Assembly: GCF_010894435.1 (NCBI RefSeq)
Contig: NZ_JAAIXZ010000018.1
Coordinates: forward strand, 1-64,000
DNA from: Pyxidicoccus trucidator
GTDB taxonomy: Bacteria > Myxococcota > Myxococcia > Myxococcales > Myxococcaceae
Length of the DNA stretch: 64,000 nucleotides
Reading direction: 5' to 3'
The position numbers and the translations under genes were made by a program. Shown one piece after another: positions 50,768 to 60,389 of the stretch (its first letter is position 1; every line of letters begins with the position of its first letter). Below the pieces are notes generated by a model, which was given only the letters and a program-made list of their open reading frames with translations, searched no databases and was not told where the DNA came from.

Positions 50768-53700
50768 TCAGGCAGGGGCGGGGGCCACGGGAAGCGCCCC
50801 GGTGGCCGGCGCCTCCTCGGACTCCACCTCCGGTGCCAGCAGCTTGTACACCACCGGCGTCACCACGCGAGTCAGCAGCGTGGAGGAGATGAGCCCACCG
50901 ATGATGACCCACGCCAGGGGCGAATAGAGGCTGCTGTTCTCCAGCGCCAGCGGCAGCAGGCCGCCCAGGGCCGTCAGGGTGGTGAGCAGGATGGGGAGGA
51001 AGCGCGTCTCGCCCGCCTGCTCGATGGCGGCGTCCAGCCCCACGCCCTTCGCGCGGAGCTGGTTGGTGAAGTCCACCAGCAGGATGCTGTTCTTCACCTC
51101 GATTCCCACCAGGGCGATGAAGCCGATGGAGGCGGTGAAGGACAGCGTGTTGCCGGTGAAGAACAGCGCGGCGATGCCGCCCACCAGCCCCAGCGGAATC
51201 ACCGACGCCACGATGAGGGTGCTCTTGAAGGTGCGGAACTCCAGCACCAGCACCGCGAGCACGCCGAACGCCGCGATGATGGCCGCCGAGGACACGCCGC
51301 TGAAGCTCTCCTCTCGGCTCTCCAGCTCTCCGGCCGCCTCCCAACGGTAGCCCGCGGGCAGCTTCAGCCCCTGGTCCAGCCGCGCCATCACCTGCCGGGT
51401 GACGCTGTCGGTGTTGTAGCCGGTGGCGACGCTCGCGGTGACGGTGACGTTGCGCTCGCCGTCCTTGTGGGTGATGCGGCTGGGGCTGGCCTCCAGCCGC
51501 ACCTGGGCCAACTGCCCCAGCGGCACGAGGTTCCCCGTGACGCCCGCGACGTGCAGCCGCTCCAGCGCGCCCAACTCCGGCCACGCGCCGGACTCCAGCG
51601 GCAGCCGGACGAGGATGGGGTGGTCCTCGCCATCCGCGTCGCGGAACGTGCCCGCGGGCAGCCCCGCCAGGCCGAAGCGCACGGTGCGGGCCACCTCGGC
51701 CACCGGCACGCCCAGCAGGCCCGCCTTCTCGCGGTCCACGTCCACCTCCAGGTCCGTGCGCCGCGTCTGCACGGGGTTCTTCACGTAGAGGGTGCCCGGC
51801 GTCGTCTCCAGCACCTTCTGGACGTCCACCGCCAGCGTGCGCAGCGTGTCCAGTTCCGGCCCCACCAGCCGCACCGCCACGGGCGCGTCGATGGGCGGCC
51901 CCTGCTCGAACTCGAGCACCTCGATGCGGGCACCGGGATACGCATCCAGCTCCGCGCGCAGCCCGTCCAGCAGCGCGGGCGTGGTGTCCGCGTCGTACGT
52001 GTGGAGCTGCACGAAGACCTCGCCGGTGTTGGGCCGCTCCGCGCCGGGCCGCACGTTGTAGTAGACGGACGGGTGGCCCCGGCCCGTGTTGGCGGCGACG
52101 CTGGACACCTCGGGCCGGCGGCGCAGGGCGTCTTCCACGAAGCGCACCGCGCGGTCCGTCTCCGCCAGGCTGGTGCCGTCCGGCGTCTCCACCATGACGT
52201 GGAACATGGGCGTGCCCGCCTTGGGGAAGAGGCTGAAGCCCACCACCGGCACCAGCGCGAGGCTGCCCACGAAGAGGGCCACCGCCACGCCCAGCGTCAG
52301 CATGGGGCGGGCCAGCGCGCGGTGCAGCACCGGGCGGTAGCTGCGCTCGATGAAGTGGTGGAAGGCGCGCAGCACGCGGTTGCCCTCCGGATGGCCCTCC
52401 TCCTTGAGGAACAGGCTGGCCAGCAGCGGAATCACGGTGAGCGACACCAGCAGCGACGCGAGGATGGTGAACACCACCGCCATGGGCAGGCTGCGGATGA
52501 ACTGCCCGGCCGTGCCCGGCAGGAAGAGGAGCGGCACGAAGGCCAGCACCAGCGTGGCGGTGCAGCCCAGCACCGCGAGGCCAATCTGGGACGTGCCCTC
52601 AATCGCCGCGCGCACCCGGCCCATGCCCTGGCGCAGGAAGCGGGCGATGTTCTCCACGACGACGATGCTGTCATCCACCAGCAGGCCCAGGGCAATCACG
52701 AAGCCGACGATGGAGAGCTGGTTGAGCGAGTAGCCGGCGAAGTCCAGCGCCGCGAGCCCCAGCGCCAGGGACAGCGGAATGGACACCATGACGATGAGGC
52801 TGGCGCGGAAGCCCAGGGGCAGCAGCGTCAGCAGCACCAGCGCCAGGGCCAGCGCGAAGTCCGCGGCGAAGCCACCCAGCCGGCGCCCCACCTGGAGCGA
52901 CTGGTCAAACCCCGTCTCCAGCCGCATGCCCGGAGGCAGCTCCTTCGCCCACTCGCGGGCGGCGGCGAGCGTGGCGTCGCGCACCGCGAAGACATTCTGT
53001 CCCTCCTTCTGGGTGACGCCGAGGAAGGCGGCGCGCTCGCCGTTGTAGCGGCCCAGGTGGACGGCGTCCTGGTCTCTGAAGGACACGTCCGCCACGTCAC
53101 CCAGGCGCACCACGCCCTGCGCTCCGCCGCCCACCACCGTGGCGCGCACCTGCTCCAGCGAGCTGAACTCGCTGCTCGTCTGCACGTTGAAGCGCCGGGT
53201 GCCCACGTCCACGCTGCCCGCCGGCACGTTGAGGTTGGCCCCGCCCAGCCCCTGGAGCACCTGGGACAGCGGCACGCCCACGCGCGTCAGCCGCTCCAAA
53301 TCCAACGAGACGCGCACCTCCTGCTTGGGCACCGCGAACACCTCGGCCTTCTTCACGCCCGTCACGTTGGACAGGCGCTCGGCCAGCGCGTCGGCCCGCC
53401 GCTCCAGCTCTCGCGCCGGAGCGTTGGGGCCCACCAACGCCAGCTGCACCACGTTCACGTTGGCCGCGCTGAAGCGCACCACCTCCAGCCGCAGCAGGCC
53501 CGGCGGCAGCTTCGGCCGCGTGGCGTTCACCTGCCGCAGCACCTCCGCGTACTTGTCGTCCGCGTCCGAGGACGCATCGAACTCGATTTCGACGAGCGCC
53601 AGCCCGTCCTCCATCCGGCTGCGCACCTCCTTCACGTCGTCCAGTTCGTCGAACGCGTCCTCCAGCGGGTCCACCACGAGCTGCTCCAGGTCTCGGGGAC

Positions 53701-53863
53701 TGGCGCCGGGATAGACGGCGACGATGGAGAAGCCCGGCATGGGGAACACCGGGTCCTCGGCGCGCGGAATGGACATCGCGCTGGAGATGCCGAGCGCCAC
53801 CAGCATGGCGAACACGACGAGGGTGAACTGCGGGTTCTTCACGGCGGCGGTGGACAGCTTCAT
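50768..53863 (-). CDS. RND-family efflux pump
   Basis: 1031 residues with the two-fold RND plan of 12 membrane segments and two large periplasmic loops. AEDPVFPMPGFSIVAVYPGASPRDLEQLV is the porter-domain start. GLLVDDSIVVVENIARFL carries the paired Asp of the proton relay in TM4. The FLPGTAGQFIRSLPMAVVFTILASLLVSLTVIPLL stretch and the LVGIEVKNSILLVDF region complete the two halves. It belongs to the hydrophobe/drug exporter (HAE-like) group rather than the metal exporters. Follows the adaptor gene by 45 bases. Confidence 0.9.
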   Translation of the reverse strand: MKLSTAAVKNPQFTLVVFAMLVALGISSAMSIPRAEDPVFPMPGFSIVAVYPGASPRDLEQLVVDPLEDAFDELDDVKEVRSRMEDGLALVEIEFDASSDADDKYAEVLRQVNATRPKLPPGLLRLEVVRFSAANVNVVQLALVGPNAPARELERRADALAERLSNVTGVKKAEVFAVPKQEVRVSLDLERLTRVGVPLSQVLQGLGGANLNVPAGSVDVGTRRFNVQTSSEFSSLEQVRATVVGGGAQGVVRLGDVADVSFRDQDAVHLGRYNGERAAFLGVTQKEGQNVFAVRDATLAAAREWAKELPPGMRLETGFDQSLQVGRRLGGFAADFALALALVLLTLLPLGFRASLIVMVSIPLSLALGLAALDFAGYSLNQLSIVGFVIALGLLVDDSIVVVENIARFLRQGMGRVRAAIEGTSQIGLAVLGCTATLVLAFVPLLFLPGTAGQFIRSLPMAVVFTILASLLVSLTVIPLLASLFLKEEGHPEGNRVLRAFHHFIERSYRPVLHRALARPMLTLGVAVALFVGSLALVPVVGFSLFPKAGTPMFHVMVETPDGTSLAETDRAVRFVEDALRRRPEVSSVAANTGRGHPSVYYNVRPGAERPNTGEVFVQLHTYDADTTPALLDGLRAELDAYPGARIEVLEFEQGPPIDAPVAVRLVGPELDTLRTLAVDVQKVLETTPGTLYVKNPVQTRRTDLEVDVDREKAGLLGVPVAEVARTVRFGLAGLPAGTFRDADGEDHPILVRLPLESGAWPELGALERLHVAGVTGNLVPLGQLAQVRLEASPSRITHKDGERNVTVTASVATGYNTDSVTRQVMARLDQGLKLPAGYRWEAAGELESREESFSGVSSAAIIAAFGVLAVLVLEFRTFKSTLIVASVIPLGLVGGIAALFFTGNTLSFTASIGFIALVGIEVKNSILLVDFTNQLRAKGVGLDAAIEQAGETRFLPILLTTLTALGGLLPLALENSSLYSPLAWVIIGGLISSTLLTRVVTPVVYKLLAPEVESEEAPATGALPVAPAPA

Positions 53864-53908
53864 GACGCGCCTCGATGGCGGAAGGGGTTGGCGGGCTTCA
53901 GGCGGGCT

Positions 53909-55045
53909 TCAGCGACGCGACGTGGGTCCCCCGGCGGGCGTCTCCACCACCGCCACCGCCTGACCATCCCGGAGGAAGGCGACGCCGTCGGTGATGACGC
54001 GCGCGCTCCCGCCCGGCCCCTCGGACAGCGCCGCGCGCCCGTCGGTGGCGGACAGGAAGGCCACCCGGACGCGCTGCCGCCGCGCGGTGCGTCCGTCCTC
54101 GGCGAGCGTGAAGACGCTGGCCACCTCGCCGTCCCCCTCCAGCAGCGCCTCCACCGGCACGAGCTGCACCGCCTGCCGCTCCGACGGCGTCACCACTGCC
54201 TTGGCGGACAGGCCGGACAGCAGCCTCGGCGCCTCGGTGCCGTCCGCGGCGCGCGTGTCCAGCGCCAGCTCCACCTCGGCGGTGCCCACGCCCGGCGTGG
54301 CGGCGCTGGCCACCTCGCTGATGCGCGCGCGGAAGGTGCGGCCCGGGTAGGCGTCCAGCGTCACCTCGGCGGAGTCCCCCTCCTGCACGCGCACCACGTC
54401 GCGGTCCGTCAGCCCCACGCGCACCACCCAGCCGCCGTCGGTGCTGGCGAAGAGGAAGAGGGGCTGGCCCGGAGCCACCACCTCCCCCGGCTCCACCATG
54501 CGCTTGAGGATGCGGCCATCGGACGGCGCGAGCACGGTGGCCTGCCGCTGGTTGAAGGCCGCCGCGCGCCACGCCGCGTCCGCCACCTCGTAGCCGGTGG
54601 TGGCGTCCTGGAGCTGCACCAGCGTGGCCACCTGGTCCGCGTGGAGCTGCTTCACGCGCTCCAAATCCCGCACCGCCTTCTCCCGCGCCTCGCGTGCCTG
54701 CGCCACCTGCGGGCCGATCTCCGACAGGTCCAGCGCGGCGAGCACCTGGCCGCGCTTCACCTTCCGTCCCTCGTCCACGGACACCGTCTGCACCACCCCG
54801 CCCACCTTGGTGGACAGCCTCACCTCCTGCTTGCCGGCCAGCGTCCCACTGGCGCGCACGGGGCGGGCCACCTCCTCGGTGACGACGGGCGCCAGCCGCA
54901 CCCGCACGGGAGCCTCGGCGGAGGCCACGGGCGTGGGCGCCGCGGAAGCCGACCCCGAGCACCCCGAGGACAGCAGACCGAAGAGCAGGACCGCGAGCCC
55001 GCCGAGCAACGCGGCGGAGAGGGTTGGCGACGGGGCACGCACCAT
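53909..55045 (-). CDS. RND periplasmic adaptor (membrane fusion) lipoprotein
   Basis: 378 residues; lipobox LLSSGCSGS (Cys29). HlyD/AcrA-type layout: lipoyl half KVGGVVQTVSVDEGRKVKRGQVLAALD, helical hairpin (QVAQAREAREKAVRDLERVKQLHADQVATL), second lipoyl half APSDGRILKRMVEPGEVVAPGQPL, then beta-barrel and membrane-proximal domains. It links the inner-membrane pump to an outer-membrane channel, which is not encoded nearby. First gene of the operon; AAGGAGTCGCCTC precedes the ATG. Confidence 0.9.
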   Translation of the reverse strand: MVRAPSPTLSAALLGGLAVLLFGLLSSGCSGSASAAPTPVASAEAPVRVRLAPVVTEEVARPVRASGTLAGKQEVRLSTKVGGVVQTVSVDEGRKVKRGQVLAALDLSEIGPQVAQAREAREKAVRDLERVKQLHADQVATLVQLQDATTGYEVADAAWRAAAFNQRQATVLAPSDGRILKRMVEPGEVVAPGQPLFLFASTDGGWVVRVGLTDRDVVRVQEGDSAEVTLDAYPGRTFRARISEVASAATPGVGTAEVELALDTRAADGTEAPRLLSGLSAKAVVTPSERQAVQLVPVEALLEGDGEVASVFTLAEDGRTARRQRVRVAFLSATDGRAALSEGPGGSARVITDGVAFLRDGQAVAVVETPAGGPTSRR

Positions 55046-55138
55046 GAGGCGACTCCTTGTTGCCGCGCCTCGGCGGGCGCGGGGCAGACGAATCCCCAGG
55101 CGCGGGAACGCGGGCTCCGGGGTTAACTACGCCTCTAG

Positions 55139-55155
55139 ACTTAACGGTGTTAAGT
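55139..55155. promoter_or_regulatory. 17-bp palindromic operator of the efflux operon
   Basis: ACTTAACGGTGTTAAGT has perfect 7-bp arms around GGT, 94 bases upstream of the adaptor start, in a locally A+T-rich patch. A further GTTAAC lies at 55122-55127. The size and form fit TetR-family operators, and the TetR gene ends this same operon, so autoregulation is the natural reading (inference). Confidence 0.7.
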
Positions 55156-55343
55156 GAGTCAGGCAAGTGCCCTGACAAAACTTCACAAACCGGCGAGCGG
55201 CCGTGCGCTGTCGCCCTCGCGACAGGCCGCAAGCCCTCCGGCCGTGCACCGTCCCGAGCTCTCCCACGTGCGGCCTTGCGGGGGTGGTGCGGTGTACGGT
55301 GCGGGGTCGGTCCCCCGCTCGTGGTGGGGACGCCTCTCCGCGC

Positions 55344-56435
55344 ATGGACTCCCGCGTCGACTCACTCCTCGCCCACGTTCGCGAGCACGCCGAGAACCGC
55401 CCCGGGGTCTACCGGATGCTGGGGCCCTCGGGCGAGGTGCTCTACGTGGGCAAGTCCGTGCGGGTGCGGACGCGGCTGCTCTCCTACTTCCGCGCGGACG
55501 ACAGGGAGAAGGCGGCGGAAATCATCTCCCACGCCCACCGCGTCGAGTGGGACTACACCGCGAGCGAGTTCGCCGCGCTGCTCCAGGAGTTCCGGCTCAT
55601 CAAGTCGCAGCGCCCGCTCTACAACGTGGAGCACAAGCGGGACCGGGGCCACTGCTTCATCCACCTCACGCGCGAGGCGGTGCCCCGACTGCGCGTGGTG
55701 GGCCGGGCCAACGGAGAGAGCGGCGACTACTACGGCCCCTTCCACGGCCGCGAGTCCGTGTCCGAGGTGGTGCGCGCGGTGAGCGACCTGCTGGAGCTGC
55801 GCGACTGCGCCTCGGACACGCCCATGCGGCTGGCGGACCAGGGCCAGCTCTTCCCGCTGAAGCAGGAGCCGCTGTGCATGCGCGGCCAGCTCTCGCGCTG
55901 CCTGTCGCCCTGCGCGGGCGGCTGCACGCAGGCGGAGTACCACGCGCGAGTCCTCCAGGCCCGGGCCTTCCTGGAGGGCACGTCCGACACGCCGCTCACC
56001 GTGCTGCGCGAGCGCATGGCCCTGGCGGCCCGCCGCCTCCAGTTCGAGTACGCCGCCGAGCTGAGGGACCGCGCGGAGCGGCTGGAGCAGATGCGCGGCT
56101 GGATTGTGGAGCTGGGCCGCACGCTCAAGCTCCTCTCCTTCGTCTACACGGTGCCCGGCCACGGCGGCGAGGACCGCACCTACGTCGTGCGTCGCGGCAG
56201 CGTGCGAGCGGAGCAGCCCGCGCCCCAGACCGACGAGGAGCGCGAGGCCCTGGAAGCGCGAGCCCGCGAGGTGTTCGAGCGCCCGGAGCCGGAGACACTC
56301 GGCCTGCGCGCGCACGAGGCGCAGGAGGTGATGCTCATCGCCCGCTGGTTCCGCCTCCACCCCGAGGAGCTGGAGCGCACGCTCCCCGCGAAGCAGCTCC
56401 TCGCGCTCCCGGACCTCTCCACGCCCACACCCTGA
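55344..56435 (+). CDS. UvrC-like GIY-YIG nuclease without the second nuclease domain
   Basis: 363 residues from the ATG at 55344. A GIY-YIG domain opens the protein (PGVYRMLGPSGEVLYVGKSVRVRTRLLSYF). The UvrC cysteine cluster (EPLCMRGQLSRCLSPCAGGC) and a UVR helix pair (LAARRLQFEYAAELRDRAERLEQM) follow. It then ends with an unassigned helical tail, lacking the RNase H-like endonuclease V and HhH domains of full UvrC (about 600 residues). This resembles the Cho protein and related short homologues that incise DNA once beside a lesion, or partner a polymerase. Divergent from the efflux operon across the palindromic operator. Confidence 0.82.
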   Translation: MDSRVDSLLAHVREHAENRPGVYRMLGPSGEVLYVGKSVRVRTRLLSYFRADDREKAAEIISHAHRVEWDYTASEFAALLQEFRLIKSQRPLYNVEHKRDRGHCFIHLTREAVPRLRVVGRANGESGDYYGPFHGRESVSEVVRAVSDLLELRDCASDTPMRLADQGQLFPLKQEPLCMRGQLSRCLSPCAGGCTQAEYHARVLQARAFLEGTSDTPLTVLRERMALAARRLQFEYAAELRDRAERLEQMRGWIVELGRTLKLLSFVYTVPGHGGEDRTYVVRRGSVRAEQPAPQTDEEREALEARAREVFERPEPETLGLRAHEAQEVMLIARWFRLHPEELERTLPAKQLLALPDLSTPTP

Positions 56436-56603
56436 GCACCGCCGCTCCAGTCTTCTTGGAAGCTGGCAACCCGGGGTTTTCCGTCGCAAGGCGAAGAATC
56501 CGCGCCGGCCTCGTTCTCCAGCCCGTCACCGGACTTCCGAGGCACGTGCATGCCGCATGACCCGAGGCCGTGGCGATGACGCATCGACCTGGGGAACGAC
56601 ACG

Positions 56604-58214
56604 ATGAGCAAGCGGCGGATTCTGTTGGGGGCGCTGGCGGTGGGACTGCTGGGCGGAGCCTGCGGGGGCTCGGAGCAGCAGCACGCCGTGGAGGACGCGG
56701 TGAACGGCAGCCTGCTCGCGCGGGTGGAGCTGAGCGCCACGCACCAGGTGGAGTTCTACGAGTTCGCACCGGGCCAGGTGGGCCTGCGCGAGAGCGGCAC
56801 GGTGGATGAGCCCACCGCGCTGGGGCCAGAGCGCCTGTCGCTGCCCATGGACGCGCTCTATCAGGAGCTGCGCGGTGGCGCTGCACCCGTGCCCCAGGCG
56901 CTGGCGGAGGCCCTTCAGCGCCGGCAGGCGGCGAAGGCGCCGGGCGCGGTGGAGGCGATGACGGAGCCCTCGGCCGAGGTGCGACAGAGCGCCAGGCCCG
57001 TGGAAGGCCCCGGGCCGCTGGTGAGCTTCGGCAACTGGGAGAGCTGGGAGGCGGATGCGCAGTGGTGGCGGGACAACTTCTGCGGCGGCACCGGGATGGA
57101 CGAGGTGTTCTGCCCCACGAACACCGGCTGGGCGGACAGCGGCTGGCGCAAGACGACGTACTACGAGGCGTCCGGGCTGGCGGCGGACTTCGTGGGCTCG
57201 GCCGTGTTCTTCATGGATGGGTGGAACTGCGACGGGGGCTGTAGCTGGAAGCGCCTGTACACCTGGAACCTGGCGCCGCGTTACTACCAGCGGTGGATCA
57301 TGGACACGACGGGCTGGTTCCGCTCGCGCATCGACGTCGTCTCGCCCTCCGTGCGCGTGGACTTCGCGGCGAAGTGGCGCAGGGCCTTCCCGGACCTCCA
57401 GGTGGCTGGCGAGTTCCCCTCCAACTCCTCGCCCGGCTACACGGACAACATCCAGGGCGTCACCCATGACGCGAGCAACTGGTACATGACCAACACGGGC
57501 ACGCTCTACAAGATGCCGGTGGGCCGCAACCTGTCGCAGTCGGGCTATGCCTCCATCGCGCGCGGCATCCCCTCGCAGCTCAGCGCCTACAACCACCTGG
57601 GAGACCTCTCCTATTACGGCGGCCGGCTGTTCGTGCCGCTCGAGGGCTCCACGCCGGCCGTGGGCGTGTTCGACACGAACCTCAACTACGTCGCCCACTC
57701 CATCCTGCCGGGCGCGGGGGACGCGCCGTGGTGCGCGGTGAACCCGGTGGATGGGCACCTGTACGCGTCCAACTTCAACAGCAACGTCATCCGCAAGTAC
57801 AAGATCATCTGGCTCGGCAGCACGAACCCGACGGTGCCGCTGCGGGTCGAGTTCGAGTGGGTGGCGACCATCTACCTCCGCGACATCAACGGGACTCCCG
57901 TCACGCTGTCGCGCCTGCAGGGCGGCGAGTTCTCCCCGAAGGGCAACCTCTACCTCGTCTCGGACGTGGTGGGCCGCGGCGTGATTGGCGTGGACGTCCG
58001 CACGGGCCGCATCCAGACGGAGATTCCGGTGAACTACACCGGAGGCAACGAGGAACTGGAGGGCATCACCATCTGGGACCTGGACAGCGGAATCGCTCCG
58101 GGCATCAGCGGGCAGGTCCACGTCCAGATGATCGACAACGACTTCTGGAACCAGGACGACTTCTACTTCAAGCACTACCGGGTCGCCGATGCGGCGCTGA
58201 AGCAGGACCTCTGA
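56604..58214 (+). CDS. Secreted lipoprotein with C-terminal propeller-like domain
   Basis: 536 residues. Lipobox LLGGACGGS (Cys20). A helical pro-like stretch to about residue 130 is followed by an aromatic, Cys-bearing segment (NWESWEADAQWWRDNFCGGTG, CDGGCSWKRLYTW). From about 270 strands of a beta-propeller kind appear: DNIQGVTHDASNWYMTN, GRLFVPLEGSTPAVGVFDTN, PWCAVNPVDGHLYASNFNSNVIRKYKI and GEFSPKGNLYLVSDVVGRGVIGVDV. No enzyme motif recognised. Surface or periplasmic; function unknown. Followed by a terminator hairpin. Confidence 0.68.
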   Translation: MSKRRILLGALAVGLLGGACGGSEQQHAVEDAVNGSLLARVELSATHQVEFYEFAPGQVGLRESGTVDEPTALGPERLSLPMDALYQELRGGAAPVPQALAEALQRRQAAKAPGAVEAMTEPSAEVRQSARPVEGPGPLVSFGNWESWEADAQWWRDNFCGGTGMDEVFCPTNTGWADSGWRKTTYYEASGLAADFVGSAVFFMDGWNCDGGCSWKRLYTWNLAPRYYQRWIMDTTGWFRSRIDVVSPSVRVDFAAKWRRAFPDLQVAGEFPSNSSPGYTDNIQGVTHDASNWYMTNTGTLYKMPVGRNLSQSGYASIARGIPSQLSAYNHLGDLSYYGGRLFVPLEGSTPAVGVFDTNLNYVAHSILPGAGDAPWCAVNPVDGHLYASNFNSNVIRKYKIIWLGSTNPTVPLRVEFEWVATIYLRDINGTPVTLSRLQGGEFSPKGNLYLVSDVVGRGVIGVDVRTGRIQTEIPVNYTGGNEELEGITIWDLDSGIAPGISGQVHVQMIDNDFWNQDDFYFKHYRVADAALKQDL

Positions 58215-58223
58215 GTGGGAACC

Positions 58224-58249
58224 GGGCGGCCCGCCCCCACGGGCCGCCC
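58224..58249 (+). terminator. Hairpin after the propeller-like lipoprotein gene
   Basis: GGGCGGCCCG (58224-58233) and CGGGCCGCCC (58240-58249), a 10-bp perfect stem with a 6-base loop, starts 10 bases after the stop codon. No U-run. Confidence 0.6.
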
Positions 58250-58467
58250 AGGCACGTCCAGCGCCTCGCGGCGTCCGTCCCACCGTCACCCGGAGTGACG
58301 CCGCGACGGAGTCCTCTACGGGGTTCTACGCGCATGAAGGACTCCACGCGGCGGGTGGGTCGATAGCAAGGCGGATGTCAGGCACAGGGCGTATGACTGC
58401 GTGGACAACCCTTGCCTCGTACCCCAGTGTGCGCGGCGCCACTCTGATGAATCTGGGGGATGAAGAC

Positions 58468-58752
58468 ATGAAGACGAAGCTCTCGGCGGCAACCCTCGTG
58501 ACAGCCCTGCTCGCGTCCTCCGCGGCGTCGGCGGCCGTCACCGTGCGCTACTACAACCGTGACTCGCGCGACTACACGTGGTCGGCGGTGTGCAGCGGCG
58601 TGAAGACCAACGTGACGTTCGGCCGGAGCCAGACGGCCTCGGTGACCATCCAGGGCTCCGGTCCCTGCACCGTCCAGACGGACGCGGGCAAGGTGGTCCT
58701 CAAGGGCGGCGAGAACCTCGACATCAAGGACGGCAAGCTCCAGGTGAACTAG
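58468..58752 (+). CDS. Small secreted protein
   Basis: 94 residues from the ATG at 58468. Signal peptide SAATLVTALLASSAASAA. The mature part is a short all-beta domain with one disulfide-capable Cys pair (AVCSGVKTNV and GPCTVQTDAGKVVLKGGENLDI). No lipobox. No family recognised. Codon use is typical of the host. No strong hairpin after it. Confidence 0.62.
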   Translation: MKTKLSAATLVTALLASSAASAAVTVRYYNRDSRDYTWSAVCSGVKTNVTFGRSQTASVTIQGSGPCTVQTDAGKVVLKGGENLDIKDGKLQVN

Positions 58753-58939
58753 CCCGCCAGCCCTCGGGTGGGCAGCCAGGCAGGCGCACCATCCGTCATC
58801 CACCCACCTGAACCCGCATCCAAAAGAACAAAATGCAGCGGACTTAGCTTAGTTGAGTGAGAATTAAGACCAGCCAGCGTTGAAATTATCGAAGACCCGA
58901 TCCACAATGCATTGCGTCAGTCTTCCGTGGGGAGGCGCA

Positions 58940-60334
58940 ATGAAGAAGTGGTTGGCGGTGGCCCTTCTGGTGGGTGTGGGTGTGGCGGGCCTGCTGGTGA
59001 ATCCGGCGGCACAGGTGAAGCAGGGCGGGCCCATCAACGCGGCGGATACCGCGTGGATCCTCACCGCGACGGCGCTGGTGCTGTTGATGACGCCGGGCCT
59101 GTCGTTCTTCTACGGCGGGATGGTGCGGCTGAAGAACGTGGTGTCCACGCTGCTTCAGAGCTTCATCGCCATGGCGGTCATCAGCCTGCTCTGGGTGGTG
59201 GTGGGCTTCAGCCTGAGCTTCGGCGACAGCTTCCACGGCTTCATCGGCGACCCGCGCACCTTCTTCATGTTCAGCGGCGTGGGTGGCGAGACGCACCCTG
59301 ACCTGGCGCCGACGATTCCCCTGCTGCTGTTCGCGCTGTTCCAGCTCAAGTTCGCCATCATCACCCCGGCGCTCATCACCGGCGCGTTCGCCGAGCGCGT
59401 ACGCTTCAAGGCGTACCTGCTGTTCATGGTGCTCTTCACCCTGTTCATCTACGCGCCCCTGGCCCACTGGACGTGGCACCCGGAGGGCTTCCTGCGCAAG
59501 TGGGGCGTGCTGGACTTCGCGGGCGGCACGGTGGTGCACATGTCCGCGGGCTTCGCGGCGCTGGCGGGCGCGCTGGTGCTGGGGCGGCGGACGGTGCACG
59601 TGGAGAACACCGCGCACACGCCGGCCAATGTCCCCTTCGTGATGCTGGGCACGGGCATGCTGTGGTTCGGCTGGTTCGGCTTCAACGCGGGCTCGGCGCT
59701 GTCGGCCTCGTCGCTGGCGGCGCTGGCGTTCGCCACCACGAACACGGCCTCGGCGGCGGCGATGCTGGGGTGGATTGCCTTCGACTGGCTGCGTGGCCGC
59801 AAGCCGAGCGCGATGGGTGCCTGCATCGGCGCGGTGGTGGGGCTGGTGGCGGTGACGCCGGCGGCGGGCTTCATCACCGTGGGCCAGAGCATCGTGGTGG
59901 GCCTGGTGGCGAGCTTCGTCAGCAACGCGGCGGTGCACTTCAAGAGCCGCACGGCCATCGACGACACGCTGGACGTGTTCCCCTGCCACGGCCTGGGCGG
60001 GGTGGTGGGCATGGTGCTGACGGGGGTGCTGGCAAAGGACGTGGGCCTCATCCACGGCGAGACGCGCACCTTCATGATGCACATGGTGGCGCTGGTGCTG
60101 GTGTCGGTCTTCTCCTTCGTGGGCTCGTACCTGCTCTACAAGGTGGTGGACCGCATCGTCCCGCTGCGCGTCACCCGCGAGCAGGAGGAGCAGGGGCTCG
60201 ACCTGAGCCAGCACGGCGAGACGGTGGGCGAGGGGTCCACGACTCCGGCGCCGCACGTGCCCGTCGTCGCCGCGACCACGGCCACCGCCGCGCCGACAGA
60301 GCCGCCGAGCACCTCCGTGCCGCTGCCCGCCTGA
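58940..60334 (+). CDS. amtB: Ammonium transporter AmtB
   Basis: 464 residues from the ATG at 58940 (GGGGAGGCGCA before it). N-terminal signal-like helix, then 11 membrane segments of the Amt/Rh fold. LTATALVLLMTPGLSFFYGGMVRLKNV is the entry, GGTVVHMSAGFAALAGALVLGRR holds the first pore His and FPCHGLGGVVGMVLTG the second. The C-terminal cytoplasmic tail is Thr/Ala/Pro-rich and unusually long. No glnK/glnB follows, unlike the usual arrangement. Conducts ammonium/ammonia into the cell. The A+T-rich stretch 58815-58900 upstream should hold the promoter; no certain sigma-54 site was found. Confidence 0.9.
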   Translation: MKKWLAVALLVGVGVAGLLVNPAAQVKQGGPINAADTAWILTATALVLLMTPGLSFFYGGMVRLKNVVSTLLQSFIAMAVISLLWVVVGFSLSFGDSFHGFIGDPRTFFMFSGVGGETHPDLAPTIPLLLFALFQLKFAIITPALITGAFAERVRFKAYLLFMVLFTLFIYAPLAHWTWHPEGFLRKWGVLDFAGGTVVHMSAGFAALAGALVLGRRTVHVENTAHTPANVPFVMLGTGMLWFGWFGFNAGSALSASSLAALAFATTNTASAAAMLGWIAFDWLRGRKPSAMGACIGAVVGLVAVTPAAGFITVGQSIVVGLVASFVSNAAVHFKSRTAIDDTLDVFPCHGLGGVVGMVLTGVLAKDVGLIHGETRTFMMHMVALVLVSVFSFVGSYLLYKVVDRIVPLRVTREQEEQGLDLSQHGETVGEGSTTPAPHVPVVAATTATAAPTEPPSTSVPLPA

Positions 60335-60360
60335 CGCGCACCTCCCGAAGCCTCACCCGG

Positions 60361-60389
60361 CGCCCGTGCTCCCCAGGGGAGCACGGGCG
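60361..60389 (+). terminator. Strong hairpin after amtB
   Basis: CGCCCGTGCTCCCC and its exact reverse complement surround a single A: a 14-bp palindromic stem, of which the innermost pairs open to make the loop. It starts 27 bases after the stop; the following TTGGCATTTG is mildly U-rich. Confidence 0.75.

Noticed and set aside
51467-55126. 1219-codon open frame on the plus strand
   Set aside because: Antisense to the RND pump and adaptor, His/Arg/Gln-rich translation, no family. Shadow frame.
58753-58939. Sigma-54 promoter upstream of amtB
   Set aside because: Expected for ammonium transporters, but I found no convincing TGGCAC-N5-TTGC match in the A+T-rich stretch.
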